Below are positions 7,352-18,083 of a DNA stretch of 64,000 nt, piece after piece. The stretch is from Vulcanimicrobiota bacterium. Lineage in GTDB: Bacteria > Vulcanimicrobiota > Vulcanimicrobiia > Vulcanimicrobiales > Vulcanimicrobiaceae. A model generated the notes under the pieces. The model searched no databases, was not told the DNA's origin, and worked only from the letters and a program-made list of their open reading frames with translations. Position 1 is the first letter of the stretch, and each line of letters begins with the position of its first letter. The stretch is taken from NCBI GenBank assembly GCA_003168375.1, contig PMSI01000001.1:1426001-1490000 (forward strand), read 5' to 3'. The translations under genes were made by a program, and so were the position numbers.

Positions 7352-10225
7352 TCAAACCCCCGCGCCGACCAGTTCGGCGAGCGACGCCGAGGGTTCGCAC
7401 TGCAGCTCCGATTGCAGCACGTCGCGGTACTGGCGGAAGTGCCGCAGCGCCGCGGCCCGGTCGCCGCTCTCCAGGTAGGCGCGGATCGCGATCTCGCGCG
7501 CCGGCTCGTCGCACGGATCGTAGGCGATCATCTCGTTGCAGAGCGTGAGCGCATCCTGCGTGCGGCCGTCGTCGAGCGCATGCTTCGCGAGCGTCTGCGC
7601 GACGTCGCAGCGCAGCTCCCGCAGGTGCCGCTCGGTCGGCTCGAACCATTCCCACGCCTCGAATTTCGGCGGGCGCGAGGGGCGCAGCCGTTCGTAGAGC
7701 GCGCGCAGACCGGCGACCTGACGCGCGTCGAGCACGTCGGTGCGCAGCGTTCCCAGCGCGCGGTCGATCTCCCACAGGTCGACGCGCACCTCGCTGCCGA
7801 GCCGGTAGCCTTCGCGCGTGCGCATCACCACGTCGTCGTCGCCGAGCCGCGCCTTGAGCCGGTGGAGGCACACGTGGAAGGCGTTTCGCGCGGCGCTCTC
7901 GGCGAGATCGGGCCACAGCAGATCGGTCAGCCGGTCGCGCGAGAGCGGCTCGGCGCGCATCGCGATCGCGGCGAGCAGCGCGTGCTCGCGCTCGGCCAGC
8001 GTCACCGGCTGACCGTCGCGCAGGACGCGTCCGGTGACGAGCTCCACCGTCAGCCCGGCGCGCGGCGTCTCACCGTCCGTGCTGCGGCGGAAGCGGCGCG
8101 CGAACGCTTCGAGGAATCCGCCGTTCTCGCCGCGCGCGATCGCGTCGACCGCGTCGTGCAGCTCGACGGCGTCGACACGGCGCGCGATCGTCGCCGCCTC
8201 CGCGCGCAGCGCCTTCCGGCGCGAGGGGTTCAGCTCGGCGACGGCGAGCGCGGTCAGCACCTGGTAGAACGGCGCGCGGCTGTTCGCCGCCGCTTCGCGT
8301 GCCGTGTCGGCGTAGCGCAGCGCGGTCGCGTCGTCGGCGGCGTTCCCGGCCGCGATCAGATACCCGGCTGCGACCCACTTCGGCTGATCGGCCTGCTGCG
8401 GCTCGACCACGTGGCCGCGTGCGCTCGCCGAAAGGAACGCGAACCCGCCGACACCTTCGCGCCCGACCTCGGCTTCGAGCGCGAACGCGTGCTGCATGAA
8501 GTCGACGTCGTCGCCGGCGAGCCAGCCGCCGAACGTCGCTTCGGCTTCGTAGAAGGCAATGAAGTTGCTGAAGCCGGTCTTGCGCCCGATCTCGATCGCG
8601 CGTTCGAGGCGTTCGCGCTCGGTGGCACGGTCGCCGCGCACGCGCGCGACGTCGGCACCGAGCGTGACCAGCACGCCGCCGGCCATGAAGCTGGTCTCGC
8701 TGACCAGCGGCCAGGCCGCTTCGAGGTCGCGCTCCGCCTCCTTCGTGCGGCCGAGCCGCGCGGTCATCAGCGAACGCAGGAACAGCAGCCAGCCGTGGAT
8801 GCGCGTCACGGGGACCTCGGGTGCGGCGATCTGCGCGCGGAACTCGTCGACCAGCCGGAGCGCCGTCTCGAACTCGCCGACGTAGCTCAGCATCAGCACG
8901 CGGAACACGTACAGATAGATGCGCATCACCGGCGGCGCATCGGCCGGCAGCGCCGCCCAGATCGACTCGACCTCGTCGAGGAGCAGCCGCGAGTCGACGG
9001 TGAACGTGCGCAGCAGCGCGGTGACCGACCACAGGCGCGGGCAGCGCAGCACCACCGCACGATCGAGTGAGGCCAGCACGCGCGAGTACGCGATCGGCGG
9101 CGGCAGATCGGCGTCCATGATCTCGATCCGCTCGAGCGCGTCGGCGGCGGCCTGCTGGTCGCCGCGCGCGAGATGGATCTCCGCGGCCCGCTGGAACTCG
9201 TCGCCTTTCTCGTACGCCGCCGCCGCCGGCTCCAGCAGCGCTTCGACACGCGCCGGGTGCCGCTCCAGCAGCGTCGTCGCGACGAGCGGATGGACAGCGT
9301 ACGTGTCGTCGCCGCGCGTGACGAACGGCGATGTCTTGGTGAACGCGTCGAACGTCTCGAACGCGGCGCCCTCACCCAGCGCCAGCCGCACGTCGCGCTC
9401 GGTCGGATTCGGGATCGCCGCGCAGGCGAGGATCCCGTCGATCACCGCGGCCGGCGCGTCGCCGAGGACCTGATCGGCGAGGTACTCGTGCAGCTCCTCA
9501 TAGGCGACGTCGTCGAGTTTGTCGAGCAGTGCTTCGAGGCGGCGCTCCTGCGCGAAGCGCGCCAGCAGCAGCACCGCGATCGGCCAGCCGCCGGAGATCG
9601 CCGCGACACGCTCCACCGCGCCGGGCGCGGCACCGGCCTCGGCGAAGATCGCCGCGATCTCGTCGCGCGTGAAGGCGAGGTCGGCGGCGCGCAGGCTGAG
9701 GATCTGGTGCGGCGGGGCGAAGCGCGAGAGGTGCATGCGGACCGACTCCCGCGAGCAGATGACGATCGTGCGCCCGTCCGGGCGGCTGGCCAGCAGCTTG
9801 GCCAGGAAGTCGCGCGCGCCGGGCTCGGCGATCGCGTCCTCGGTGTTCTCGAAGATGAACGCCGAGGGGTGGGTGCGCACCCGCCAGGCCGCCAGCGCTA
9901 CCCCGATGCGGTCGGAGGCCGATGCGTGCCCGTCACCGAGCATCGTCTCGCTCTGCGAGAGGCTGGCGCTTCGCTCGGGGTCCTCGTCGGCCAGCGCCGG
10001 AACGACCCGGCGCGCGAGGTCGCCGTCGGAGGCGACCCCGCGGCAGTCGCAGATCGCGAACGCCGGGACCCCGTCCAGCAGCTGGCGGGCGAACGTCGAC
10101 TTCCCGAACCCGGCCGGCGCGACGAGCGAAAGGATCGCCGGGCGTGCTGCGCGGACGCGATCGACGAGCGCGGTCCGGATGAGATCGGTCCCGATGGGCG
10201 TCGGAGACGGCAGCGTCGTGTCCAT
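7352..10225 (-). CDS. STAND ATPase / SARP-type transcriptional regulator
   Basis: This 957-residue regulator joins a MalT-like N-terminal signalling NTPase to a SARP-type C-terminus. Walker A is APAGFGKSTF (about 36-45). GGWPIAVLLL near residue 225 matches the helical part of STAND ATPases. Residues ~330-720 are tandem TPR-like helices. At ~735-815 an OmpR-like winged helix (LTVELVTGRVLRDG, LTDLLWPDLAESAARNAFHV) precedes a bacterial transcriptional activator domain (VDLWEIDRALG to ...LQCEPSASL). Such proteins usually oligomerise on ligand binding and activate nearby genes; no ligand can be deduced. Long antisense frames across it are composition shadows. Confidence 0.85.
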   Translation of the reverse strand: MDTTLPSPTPIGTDLIRTALVDRVRAARPAILSLVAPAGFGKSTFARQLLDGVPAFAICDCRGVASDGDLARRVVPALADEDPERSASLSQSETMLGDGHASASDRIGVALAAWRVRTHPSAFIFENTEDAIAEPGARDFLAKLLASRPDGRTIVICSRESVRMHLSRFAPPHQILSLRAADLAFTRDEIAAIFAEAGAAPGAVERVAAISGGWPIAVLLLARFAQERRLEALLDKLDDVAYEELHEYLADQVLGDAPAAVIDGILACAAIPNPTERDVRLALGEGAAFETFDAFTKTSPFVTRGDDTYAVHPLVATTLLERHPARVEALLEPAAAAYEKGDEFQRAAEIHLARGDQQAAADALERIEIMDADLPPPIAYSRVLASLDRAVVLRCPRLWSVTALLRTFTVDSRLLLDEVESIWAALPADAPPVMRIYLYVFRVLMLSYVGEFETALRLVDEFRAQIAAPEVPVTRIHGWLLFLRSLMTARLGRTKEAERDLEAAWPLVSETSFMAGGVLVTLGADVARVRGDRATERERLERAIEIGRKTGFSNFIAFYEAEATFGGWLAGDDVDFMQHAFALEAEVGREGVGGFAFLSASARGHVVEPQQADQPKWVAAGYLIAAGNAADDATALRYADTAREAAANSRAPFYQVLTALAVAELNPSRRKALRAEAATIARRVDAVELHDAVDAIARGENGGFLEAFARRFRRSTDGETPRAGLTVELVTGRVLRDGQPVTLAEREHALLAAIAMRAEPLSRDRLTDLLWPDLAESAARNAFHVCLHRLKARLGDDDVVMRTREGYRLGSEVRVDLWEIDRALGTLRTDVLDARQVAGLRALYERLRPSRPPKFEAWEWFEPTERHLRELRCDVAQTLAKHALDDGRTQDALTLCNEMIAYDPCDEPAREIAIRAYLESGDRAAALRHFRQYRDVLQSELQCEPSASLAELVGAGV

Positions 10226-10458
10226 TCGGTGGTGCCCGTAAGCGTTCGGCGATCGGCGGCGGAACGACTTTCGTCGTCCCCAAGCCCGTCCCCGTCCACC
10301 ACCGTGCTCTCGTGCGCTCGCTTACATTAAGGCGCGATTACTTTGCACACGCCCTTGTGGACGGTGTGGATTGAGCGCTCGGGCGAGCCCCGGTTCGGGC
10401 GCGGAAAGAGGAGGGGCCGACGGAGGGGTATGAGGGAGTGGTCCAGCAACTCCGGGTC

Positions 10459-10485
10459 CTAGCAGAGTGTTGATGAGAGTGCTAA
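10459..10485 (+). promoter_or_regulatory. CIRCE-like element (HrcA operator)
   Basis: The sequence CTAGCAGAG-N9-GAGTGCTAA matches the CIRCE consensus TTAGCACTC-N9-GAGTGCTAA. The right half is perfect, the spacer is exactly nine bases and the left half keeps TAGCA but is otherwise degenerate. It lies 25 bases before the hsp20 start, overlapping where a promoter and 5' leader would be. HrcA repression, relieved by heat, is therefore likely for hsp20-lon. Confidence 0.75.
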
Positions 10486-10509
10486 CCCGACCGGAAAGGA
10501 AACTCGCGC

Positions 10510-10931
10510 GTGCGTAATCACGACGAGATGTTGGAGTTCGAGCGCCTGTTCGCACCGCGCGGTGGGCACGGGCGTTTCGAACCGAATACGGACGTCCACT
10601 TGGACGAGTCCGACGGCATGATCGTCGTACACGTCGAGCTTGCCGGCGCGGACGCCGACTCGCTGCACGTCTCGATCGGCGACGCGTATCTGACGATCGC
10701 CGGATCGCGCGCGCTGCGCGATCTCACCCGGAACGCCTCGCTGCTCCGCAAGGAGATTCAGTACGGCGAGTTCCTCAAGCAGATCCGCCTTCCGGCGCCG
10801 GTCCATGAGGACGGCGCAACCGCGGTCTACCGCGACGGCATCCTCGCAATCCGTCTTCCGCTCGCGCAATCCAAGAAATTCCCGATCGTGCGGACCGAGA
10901 TCCGCATGACGGTCAGAAGGACCTCCACGTA

Positions 10932-10932
<1 letters not shown>
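10510..10932 (+). CDS. small heat-shock protein, Hsp20 family
   Basis: An ATP-independent holdase of the alpha-crystallin family, 140 residues. After a short N-terminal arm (EMLEFERLFAP) the crystallin domain runs from about residue 28 (NTDVHLDESDGMIVVHVELA) through the IRLPAPVHEDGATAVYRDG block, where family members usually read 'lP..Vd...a.y.nGvL'. A short C-terminal tail follows; the usual IXI motif is replaced by a weaker FPIVRTEI. GTG start with GGAAAGGA ten bases upstream. The stop codon overlaps the ATG of lon (TAATG), so heat control at the CIRCE-like site would govern both holdase and protease. Confidence 0.9.
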
Positions 10933-13415
<2,483 letters not shown>

Positions 13416-13417
13416 GG

Positions 13418-13441
13418 GTCATCCTGACCCTGTCGAAGGAT
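13418..13441 (+). repeat. dispersed repeat, copy 1
   Basis: GTCATCCTGACCCTGTCGAA and three further bases, directly after the lon stop. It forms the 3' end of the convergent metallopeptidase-like gene, whose protein therefore ends YPSTGSG. Confidence 0.7.
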
Positions 13442-13907
13442 AACGTTTCGTCGGCCCCGCGACCCGGTAGCTGACCCCGTCGTGGTCGCGCCGCGCGCTC
13501 TCGTGCAGCGTGCGCGCGGCGTGGCGCTCGGAACCGGCGATGACGCGGCGCTCTTCGGCGGTGTCGTAACGCGTGATCGTGATCGCCTGCAGCCGGTCGA
13601 AGCTGCGCTCGGACTCAACTGCATGATCGAGCTCGTGGGCGAGCCCCAGCGCCGGCGACTGTCGCCCGCCGTCCGTCGTCCGCAACGCGCTGGTGGGATC
13701 CCAGCGGATCGTGTGCGACCACGGCAGATAGGAGTCGTCGTGGCGGTGATCGATCGCGATGCGGTGGCCGACGCGGCTGCGCTCGAGCCGTTCGATGACC
13801 GAGCGGACGACCGGATCCCGCGCGAGGTACGCGAACGCCTCGTCGATCGCGCGCTGCGCGGGCAGCGGTATCCGCAGGGACCCATAACGGACGGTGCTCG
13901 CATTCAT
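13419..13907 (-). CDS. M91/NleD-like zinc metallopeptidase-like protein
   Basis: A ~162-residue protein whose central part reads HTIRWDPTSALRTTDGG...SPALGLAHELDHAVE. HELDH is an HExxH zinc-peptidase motif, and the 'W.p..g..t..g...SPA.gLaHELiHA' context resembles the M91 family that includes the enteropathogen effector NleD. No secretion signal is seen. ATG at 13907 (MNASTVRYG) is preferred; in-frame TTG and ATG further upstream would overlap the divergent EamA gene. The last residues are encoded by a dispersed repeat, so the natural C-terminus may have been replaced. Family call is inferred from the motif; target unknown. Confidence 0.6.
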   Translation of the reverse strand: MNASTVRYGSLRIPLPAQRAIDEAFAYLARDPVVRSVIERLERSRVGHRIAIDHRHDDSYLPWSHTIRWDPTSALRTTDGGRQSPALGLAHELDHAVESERSFDRLQAITITRYDTAEERRVIAGSERHAARTLHESARRDHDGVSYRVAGPTKRYPSTGSG

Positions 13908-13924
13908 GCACCGTCCCATCACGC

Positions 13925-14968
13925 GTGCAACCGCGGCGGCTAGCCCGTGTTCGTACAAGCGTGGCCGGCGAAGCGATAGGACGGACGGTCGAGGCGAGCG
14001 CGCCTGGGATCGGCGTCGGGCCGGATCGTCGAATCGTCGCGCGGCTCGACACCGGCGTGCTCGCCGCGGTCGCGGCGGTGTGGATCTTGTGGGGCTCGAC
14101 GTTCGCGGCGATGCGCTACGTGGTCGCCACCGTACCGCCGTTCGTGATGGCGTCGGGCCGGTTTCTGCTGGCGGGCTCGATCCTCTACGCGATCTGCCTG
14201 CTGCGCGGGCGCGCCCGGCCGACGCGCGACGACGTGGTCAATGCCGCGGTCACCGCCGTGATCCTGCTCCTGTTCGGCAATGGCGTCACGGCCTGGACGG
14301 TGCAGTTTCTGCCGACCGGGATCAACTCGCTGCTCCTCTCGCTCTCACCCGTCTGGATGGCGATCATCGCGTTCGCTTGGGGTGGCGAGCGGCCGACGCG
14401 GCTGGCGGTCGTCGGAATGATCCTCGGCTTTGCCGGGCTCGCGTTGCTGCTGCAACCGAAGGCGACGAGTGCGCTGCCCGTCTGGCCCGCTGTGCTCGCG
14501 CTGCTGTCGAGCATCACCTGGGCGTTCGGCTCGGTGTACCAGCGCCGGATCGCGAAGAGCAGCAGCCTCGTGCTTTCGACGGCGCTCCAGATGCTGTTCG
14601 GCGGCGTGCTGCTGGGGATCGAAGCGGCGGTGTTCGGGGAATGGCGGATGGTCGACGTGCACGCGATCGCCGCCGCGTCGTGGGGCGGCTTCTTCTGGCT
14701 GGTCATTTTCGGCAGTCTGATCGCATACAGCGCGTATCTCTACACGATGCGGACGGCGAGCACCGCGCTCGCCTCGACGTACGCGTACGTCAACCCCGTC
14801 GTCGCGGTGATCCTGGGCATGCTCCTCTTCCACGAGCGCTTCACCCCGCTCGAAGCCGCCGCGAGCGCGATCATCATCATCGGCGTCGCCCTGATGATGC
14901 TTCCGCTGCGACCCAGCGCACGAGCGAGCCCTGGAGCGGCGAGCCCGCGAAAGGCCGCCACCGTGTAA
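13925..14968 (+). CDS. EamA/DMT-family transporter
   Basis: A drug/metabolite-transporter-superfamily permease (347 residues) with ten membrane helices in two EamA repeats. Each repeat has its typical opening (AAVWILWGSTFAAMRYVV; LLSSITWAFGSVYQRRI) and closing block (VQFLPTGINSLLLSLSPVW; RTASTALASTYAYVNPVVAV). The order resembles YedA/RhaT-type exporters of amino acids or other small metabolites; substrate unknown. The ~40 residues before helix 1 are not hydrophobic and may not be translated: a GTG at 13961 would shorten them and clear the divergent metallopeptidase start. The C-terminal tail is basic. Confidence 0.85.
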   Translation: MQPRRLARVRTSVAGEAIGRTVEASAPGIGVGPDRRIVARLDTGVLAAVAAVWILWGSTFAAMRYVVATVPPFVMASGRFLLAGSILYAICLLRGRARPTRDDVVNAAVTAVILLLFGNGVTAWTVQFLPTGINSLLLSLSPVWMAIIAFAWGGERPTRLAVVGMILGFAGLALLLQPKATSALPVWPAVLALLSSITWAFGSVYQRRIAKSSSLVLSTALQMLFGGVLLGIEAAVFGEWRMVDVHAIAAASWGGFFWLVIFGSLIAYSAYLYTMRTASTALASTYAYVNPVVAVILGMLLFHERFTPLEAAASAIIIIGVALMMLPLRPSARASPGAASPRKAATV

Positions 14969-15017
14969 GCTGCAGCCGCGATCGACCGTTTTCGTTCCGC
15001 GAAGGATTCCAGCAGCC

Positions 15018-15758
15018 TCACGGTATCGCCGCGCCGGCCTTGGTTCGAGCGAGTTTCAAGACAGGCGCGTTGTTGTCAGGGTAGCCGTGATAGCCCACGG
15101 AGTCGGCGGCAAAGTTGTAGTCTGCCTGTATCGTAACGTTGAACCCTTGGCTCTGGGCGATGTGACCCATGATGAGGTAATACGTCTGATTATTGCCGTT
15201 CGCGTCGCGTCGTATTCTGCCGATCTCGGCAGTGATCGCTGTCGTCAGGATTGGATTGACCGTCGCCATGTTCGCTGTGAACTTGTTGTGCCACTTCGCC
15301 GTGCCGCCCTGATAATGTTTCGGGATGGCGTGGGCGTCAAGGGTGTAGGGCGGGACCGTCGTGTTTACCGCGGTCGTCAGCGCAGCGGTGTACCACAAGA
15401 TGACGTCGGCCTGCGTAATGCTGTCATAGATCTGATTATTGTCCGCGGCGATCGCGGCGTTGACCATCGCCGTCGTGACGCCTGGTACTCCCAGGTTTGC
15501 CAAAGTGATCGCGGCGACGGCCGGATTGAGATTGGCGAGCGCGGCGTTGAGTGTGGTCAACGTGTTCAAGCGCGTCACGAAGTCGCTGCCGATGCTGCGC
15601 TGCACGACTGTACCGCGCTCGAGCGCGACGTTGGCGATCGAGAACGATGACCCGACCGCGACCGCACGGTGCACCTGCGGGTTCGCAGTTTTCCCCTCGC
15701 CAATTGTGGACGACGGCTCGCTGTGAGCCTGCGGGCGCCGGGCCGGCGGAAGGTACAT
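15018..15758 (-). CDS. unrecognised Asn/Thr/Ala-rich protein
   Basis: The region encodes a coherent protein in one frame that I cannot assign. It has low Arg content, unlike antisense shadows, with phrases such as SSFSIANVALERGTVVQ, ANPQVHRAVAVG, NNQIYDSITQADVILWYTA, PKHYQGGTAKWHNKF and IMGHIAQSQGFNVTIQADYN. It holds several His residues, many Asn and Thr, and no clear membrane segment. The frame continues open upstream, but that part is antisense to solA, so the ATG at 15758 (MYLPPARR) is used; the first 30 residues are uncertain. It lies downstream of selD-solA on the same strand, 82 bases after solA. Confidence 0.5.
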   Translation of the reverse strand: MYLPPARRPQAHSEPSSTIGEGKTANPQVHRAVAVGSSFSIANVALERGTVVQRSIGSDFVTRLNTLTTLNAALANLNPAVAAITLANLGVPGVTTAMVNAAIAADNNQIYDSITQADVILWYTAALTTAVNTTVPPYTLDAHAIPKHYQGGTAKWHNKFTANMATVNPILTTAITAEIGRIRRDANGNNQTYYLIMGHIAQSQGFNVTIQADYNFAADSVGYHGYPDNNAPVLKLARTKAGAAIP

Positions 15759-15840
15759 CCGGCATGCTTCCGCCCGTCGTCGTCCGCGCCTTCTCGGTGT
15801 CACGACGCGAGCAGCCGACCGGCCTGGTACGTGCGTGACT

Positions 15841-16992
15841 TTACGCGGAGTCGGCCGGGACGCTCGGGTTCGTGAAACGCGTCGGGCTGAACAGGGCGAG
15901 CGGAAAACCCGGATCGTCACCGGCGAGGAGCGCGGCAACGATCTCGCCGACAACGGGGGTGAACTTGTAGCCGTGGCCGGAGAAGCCGCCCGCGATCGCG
16001 ACCTGCGGTACCTGCGGGTGCAGCCCGATGACGAAGTGCTCGTCCGGTGTGTTCGTGTACATGCACGGTGCGGCACGCAAGAACGCTCCCGCTGCGGCTG
16101 GCACGAATTCCGCCAGCGCATCGCGCACCTCCGCGATCTCGTTCTCGCTCACGCTGCGATCGAGCGCATCCGGGTCGGCCTCGACGCCGCTGCCGTGGAA
16201 TGCCGCCTTCACGCCTTCACCGAAATCCGGAAACCCGTACAGCAGACGCCCGCCGTCGCGCTGCAGCCCGTAGATCGGCATGCGTTCCGGTGACAGCGCG
16301 TCGCGGTCGAGCGGCGCGAAGAAGAACTGTACGTTGCGCTCTACCTTCAGCGGTAGCTCGAGTTCCGGCGCCAGGCGCGAAAACCACGGCCCGGCGCAGA
16401 TCGCCAGCCGTTCCGCCTCGACCCGCGCGCCGTCGGCGAGCGTGACGTGGACCCCGCCCTCGCCGGCATCCCAGCCGGCCGCCGGTGCGCCGAACCGAAG
16501 CTCGGCGCCCGCGTCCGCGGCGACGTCGAGGTGCGCTTGCACGCCGGCCTCCGGAAACACCGCGCCCGCGATCGCTTCGTAGACGCCGATCTCGTCGTCG
16601 CGCGGCGTCACCATCGGATAGCGCCGGCGCAGCTCGCCCGCATCGTACACCTCGTGCGCGAGCTGCCACCGCAGCGCACTCGCGAGCGTGCCGGCGACGA
16701 CCGGCGTTTCGGGGCGCCCGACGAAGAGTCCGCCGGTCTGCGCGCGCAGCACGGTCCCGGTGCGCGCGGCGAGTGCGTCCCACAGCGCGTACGCGCGGCG
16801 CAGCAGCGGCACGTAGTCGGGCGACTCGAAGTACGCTTGGCGAATGATGCGCGTGCGGCCGTGCGAGGAGCCGTGCGCGTGAGCGGGGCCGAACCGCTCG
16901 AGCCCCAGCACGCGCATCCCGCGCTGCGCGGCGTGCGCGGCGACGGCGCTGCCCATCCCGCCGAGGCCGAGCACGATCGCGTCGTATCTCAC
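15841..16992 (-). CDS. solA: sarcosine / N-methyltryptophan oxidase-like flavoenzyme
   Basis: A 383-residue FAD-dependent amine oxidase of the monomeric sarcosine oxidase/SolA type, expected to oxidise N-methyl amino acids to aldehyde, amine and H2O2. The N-terminal Rossmann motif is VLGLGGMGSAVAAHAAQRG; GSSHGRTRIIRQAYFE (~42-57) is the flavin-contacting signature of the family. RAAPCMYTNTPDEHFVIGLH holds the conserved Cys that usually anchors FAD covalently, and IAGGFSGHGYKFTPVVGE the C-terminal flavin loop. Length is standard. The start overlaps the selD stop by four bases (ATGA type), so selD and solA are co-translated; the reason for this pairing is not evident. Other relatives include pipecolate oxidase. 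Confidence 0.88.
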   Translation of the reverse strand: MRYDAIVLGLGGMGSAVAAHAAQRGMRVLGLERFGPAHAHGSSHGRTRIIRQAYFESPDYVPLLRRAYALWDALAARTGTVLRAQTGGLFVGRPETPVVAGTLASALRWQLAHEVYDAGELRRRYPMVTPRDDEIGVYEAIAGAVFPEAGVQAHLDVAADAGAELRFGAPAAGWDAGEGGVHVTLADGARVEAERLAICAGPWFSRLAPELELPLKVERNVQFFFAPLDRDALSPERMPIYGLQRDGGRLLYGFPDFGEGVKAAFHGSGVEADPDALDRSVSENEIAEVRDALAEFVPAAAGAFLRAAPCMYTNTPDEHFVIGLHPQVPQVAIAGGFSGHGYKFTPVVGEIVAALLAGDDPGFPLALFSPTRFTNPSVPADSA

Positions 16993-18035
16993 CGCACGAC
17001 GATCGCACCGCTCGGTCCGTCGAGCACTTCGCCGATGACCGCGACGGTGCCGAGATCGGCGAGATCGGCGAGCACGCGCTCCGCTCCGTCCGGTGCGATC
17101 GCGATCAGCAGGCCGCCCGAGGTCTGCGCGTCGGAGAGTGCGATGCGATGCGCTTCGTCGACCGCGTCCGCATACTGCGTGAAGCCTGCGTGCTCGGCTA
17201 GGTTGTCGTGCGTCCCGCCGGGGACCGCTCCCTGCGCGATCAAGTCGAGCACGCCCTCGAAGAGCGGGACGCGGTTTGCGTCGATCGCCAGCGCGACGCC
17301 GGATGCGCGCGCCATCTCGCCGGCGTGACCGATCAGCCCGTAGCCGGTGACGTCGGTCGCCGCGTGCGCACCGTGCTCGAGCATCGCGCGCGAGGCGCGG
17401 TCGTTGAGCCGCACCATCTGCAGGATCGCGGGCGCGAGCGCATCGTCGTCGATGAGATCTCGCTTGCGCGCGGTGGTGAGGATACCCGTCCCGACGGGTT
17501 TTGAGAGAAGCAGCAGGTCGCCGGGACGGGCTCCGCCGTTTCTAACGATGCGTTCAATCCGAATGGTTCCGGTGACCGCCATACCATACTTGGGCTCGTC
17601 GTCCTTGACGGTATGGCCCCCGATGATGACGACCCCCGCCTCGGCCGCCACGGCGGCGCCGCCTTCGAGGATGCGCGCCAGGATCTCGGTGCCGAGCTCC
17701 TCGACCGGGAACGCGACGACGTTGAGCGCCGTGATCGGAACGCCGCCCATCGCGTACACGTCGCTGAGCGCGTTGGCGGCCGCGATCCGGCCGAAGTCGT
17801 ACGGGTCGTCGACGACCGGCGTGAAGAAGTCGACGGTCTGGACGAGGGCCAGATCGCCGGAGATGCGGTAGACACCGGCATCGTCGTTCGTTGTGTGTCC
17901 GACGAGGACGTTCGGGTCCGTGACGGGCGGCAAGCGGCGCAGGACCTGCGCCAGGTCGGCAGCGCCGACTTTACTGGCTCAACCCGCGCAGGACGAATAC
18001 GCTGTGAGCCGGACGCGGCGACCGGGGGACTCCAT
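16989..18035 (-). CDS. selD: selenide, water dikinase, selenocysteine-containing (in-frame UGA)
   Basis: SelD makes selenophosphate from selenide and ATP for selenocysteine and selenouridine. Read from ATG at 18035, the gene has TGA at codon 19 (17979-17981) within RLTAYSSCAG-U-ASKVGAADLAQVL, exactly where other SelD proteins have the catalytic Cys/Sec ('GCGCK/GUACK'), with the essential Lys three residues on. Downstream are GHTTNDDAGVYR, VQTVDFFTPVVDDPYDFGRI, ANALSDVYAMGG, GGHTVKDDEPKYG, ATDVTGYGLIGHAGEM and SDAQTSGGLLIA. The full length (348 residues) is normal, whereas starting after the UGA (TTG, 17933) would delete the active site. A hairpin follows the UGA. It overlaps solA by four bases. 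The alternative is a nonsense or sequencing change. Confidence 0.9.
17936..17981 (-). promoter_or_regulatory. putative bacterial SECIS element in selD
   Basis: The UGA (17979-17981) is followed by two potential stems on the mRNA: GTCGGC-GCT-GCCGAC (17955-17969) and GGCGCAG-GTC-CTGCGCC (17936-17952). The second presents a G-rich apex (AGGTCC) like the GGUC loop of Escherichia coli formate dehydrogenase SECIS, about 33 bases after the UGA and inside the range used by bacterial SECIS elements. SelB binding is inferred. Confidence 0.6.
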
Positions 18036-18083
18036 CGTCTCTCCGAATACACCGCGGAGCCTCGAACGTCCGCCGGAGAAGTC

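Noticed and set aside
6986-9070. 694-codon frame antisense to the STAND/SARP regulator
   Set aside because: Extremely Arg/Ala-rich without domain patterns; it mirrors the codon bias of the true gene on the other strand.
10226-10458. Small open frames between the regulator and hsp20
   Set aside because: Proline/arginine-rich and without ribosome sites; only the CIRCE-like site is supportable there.
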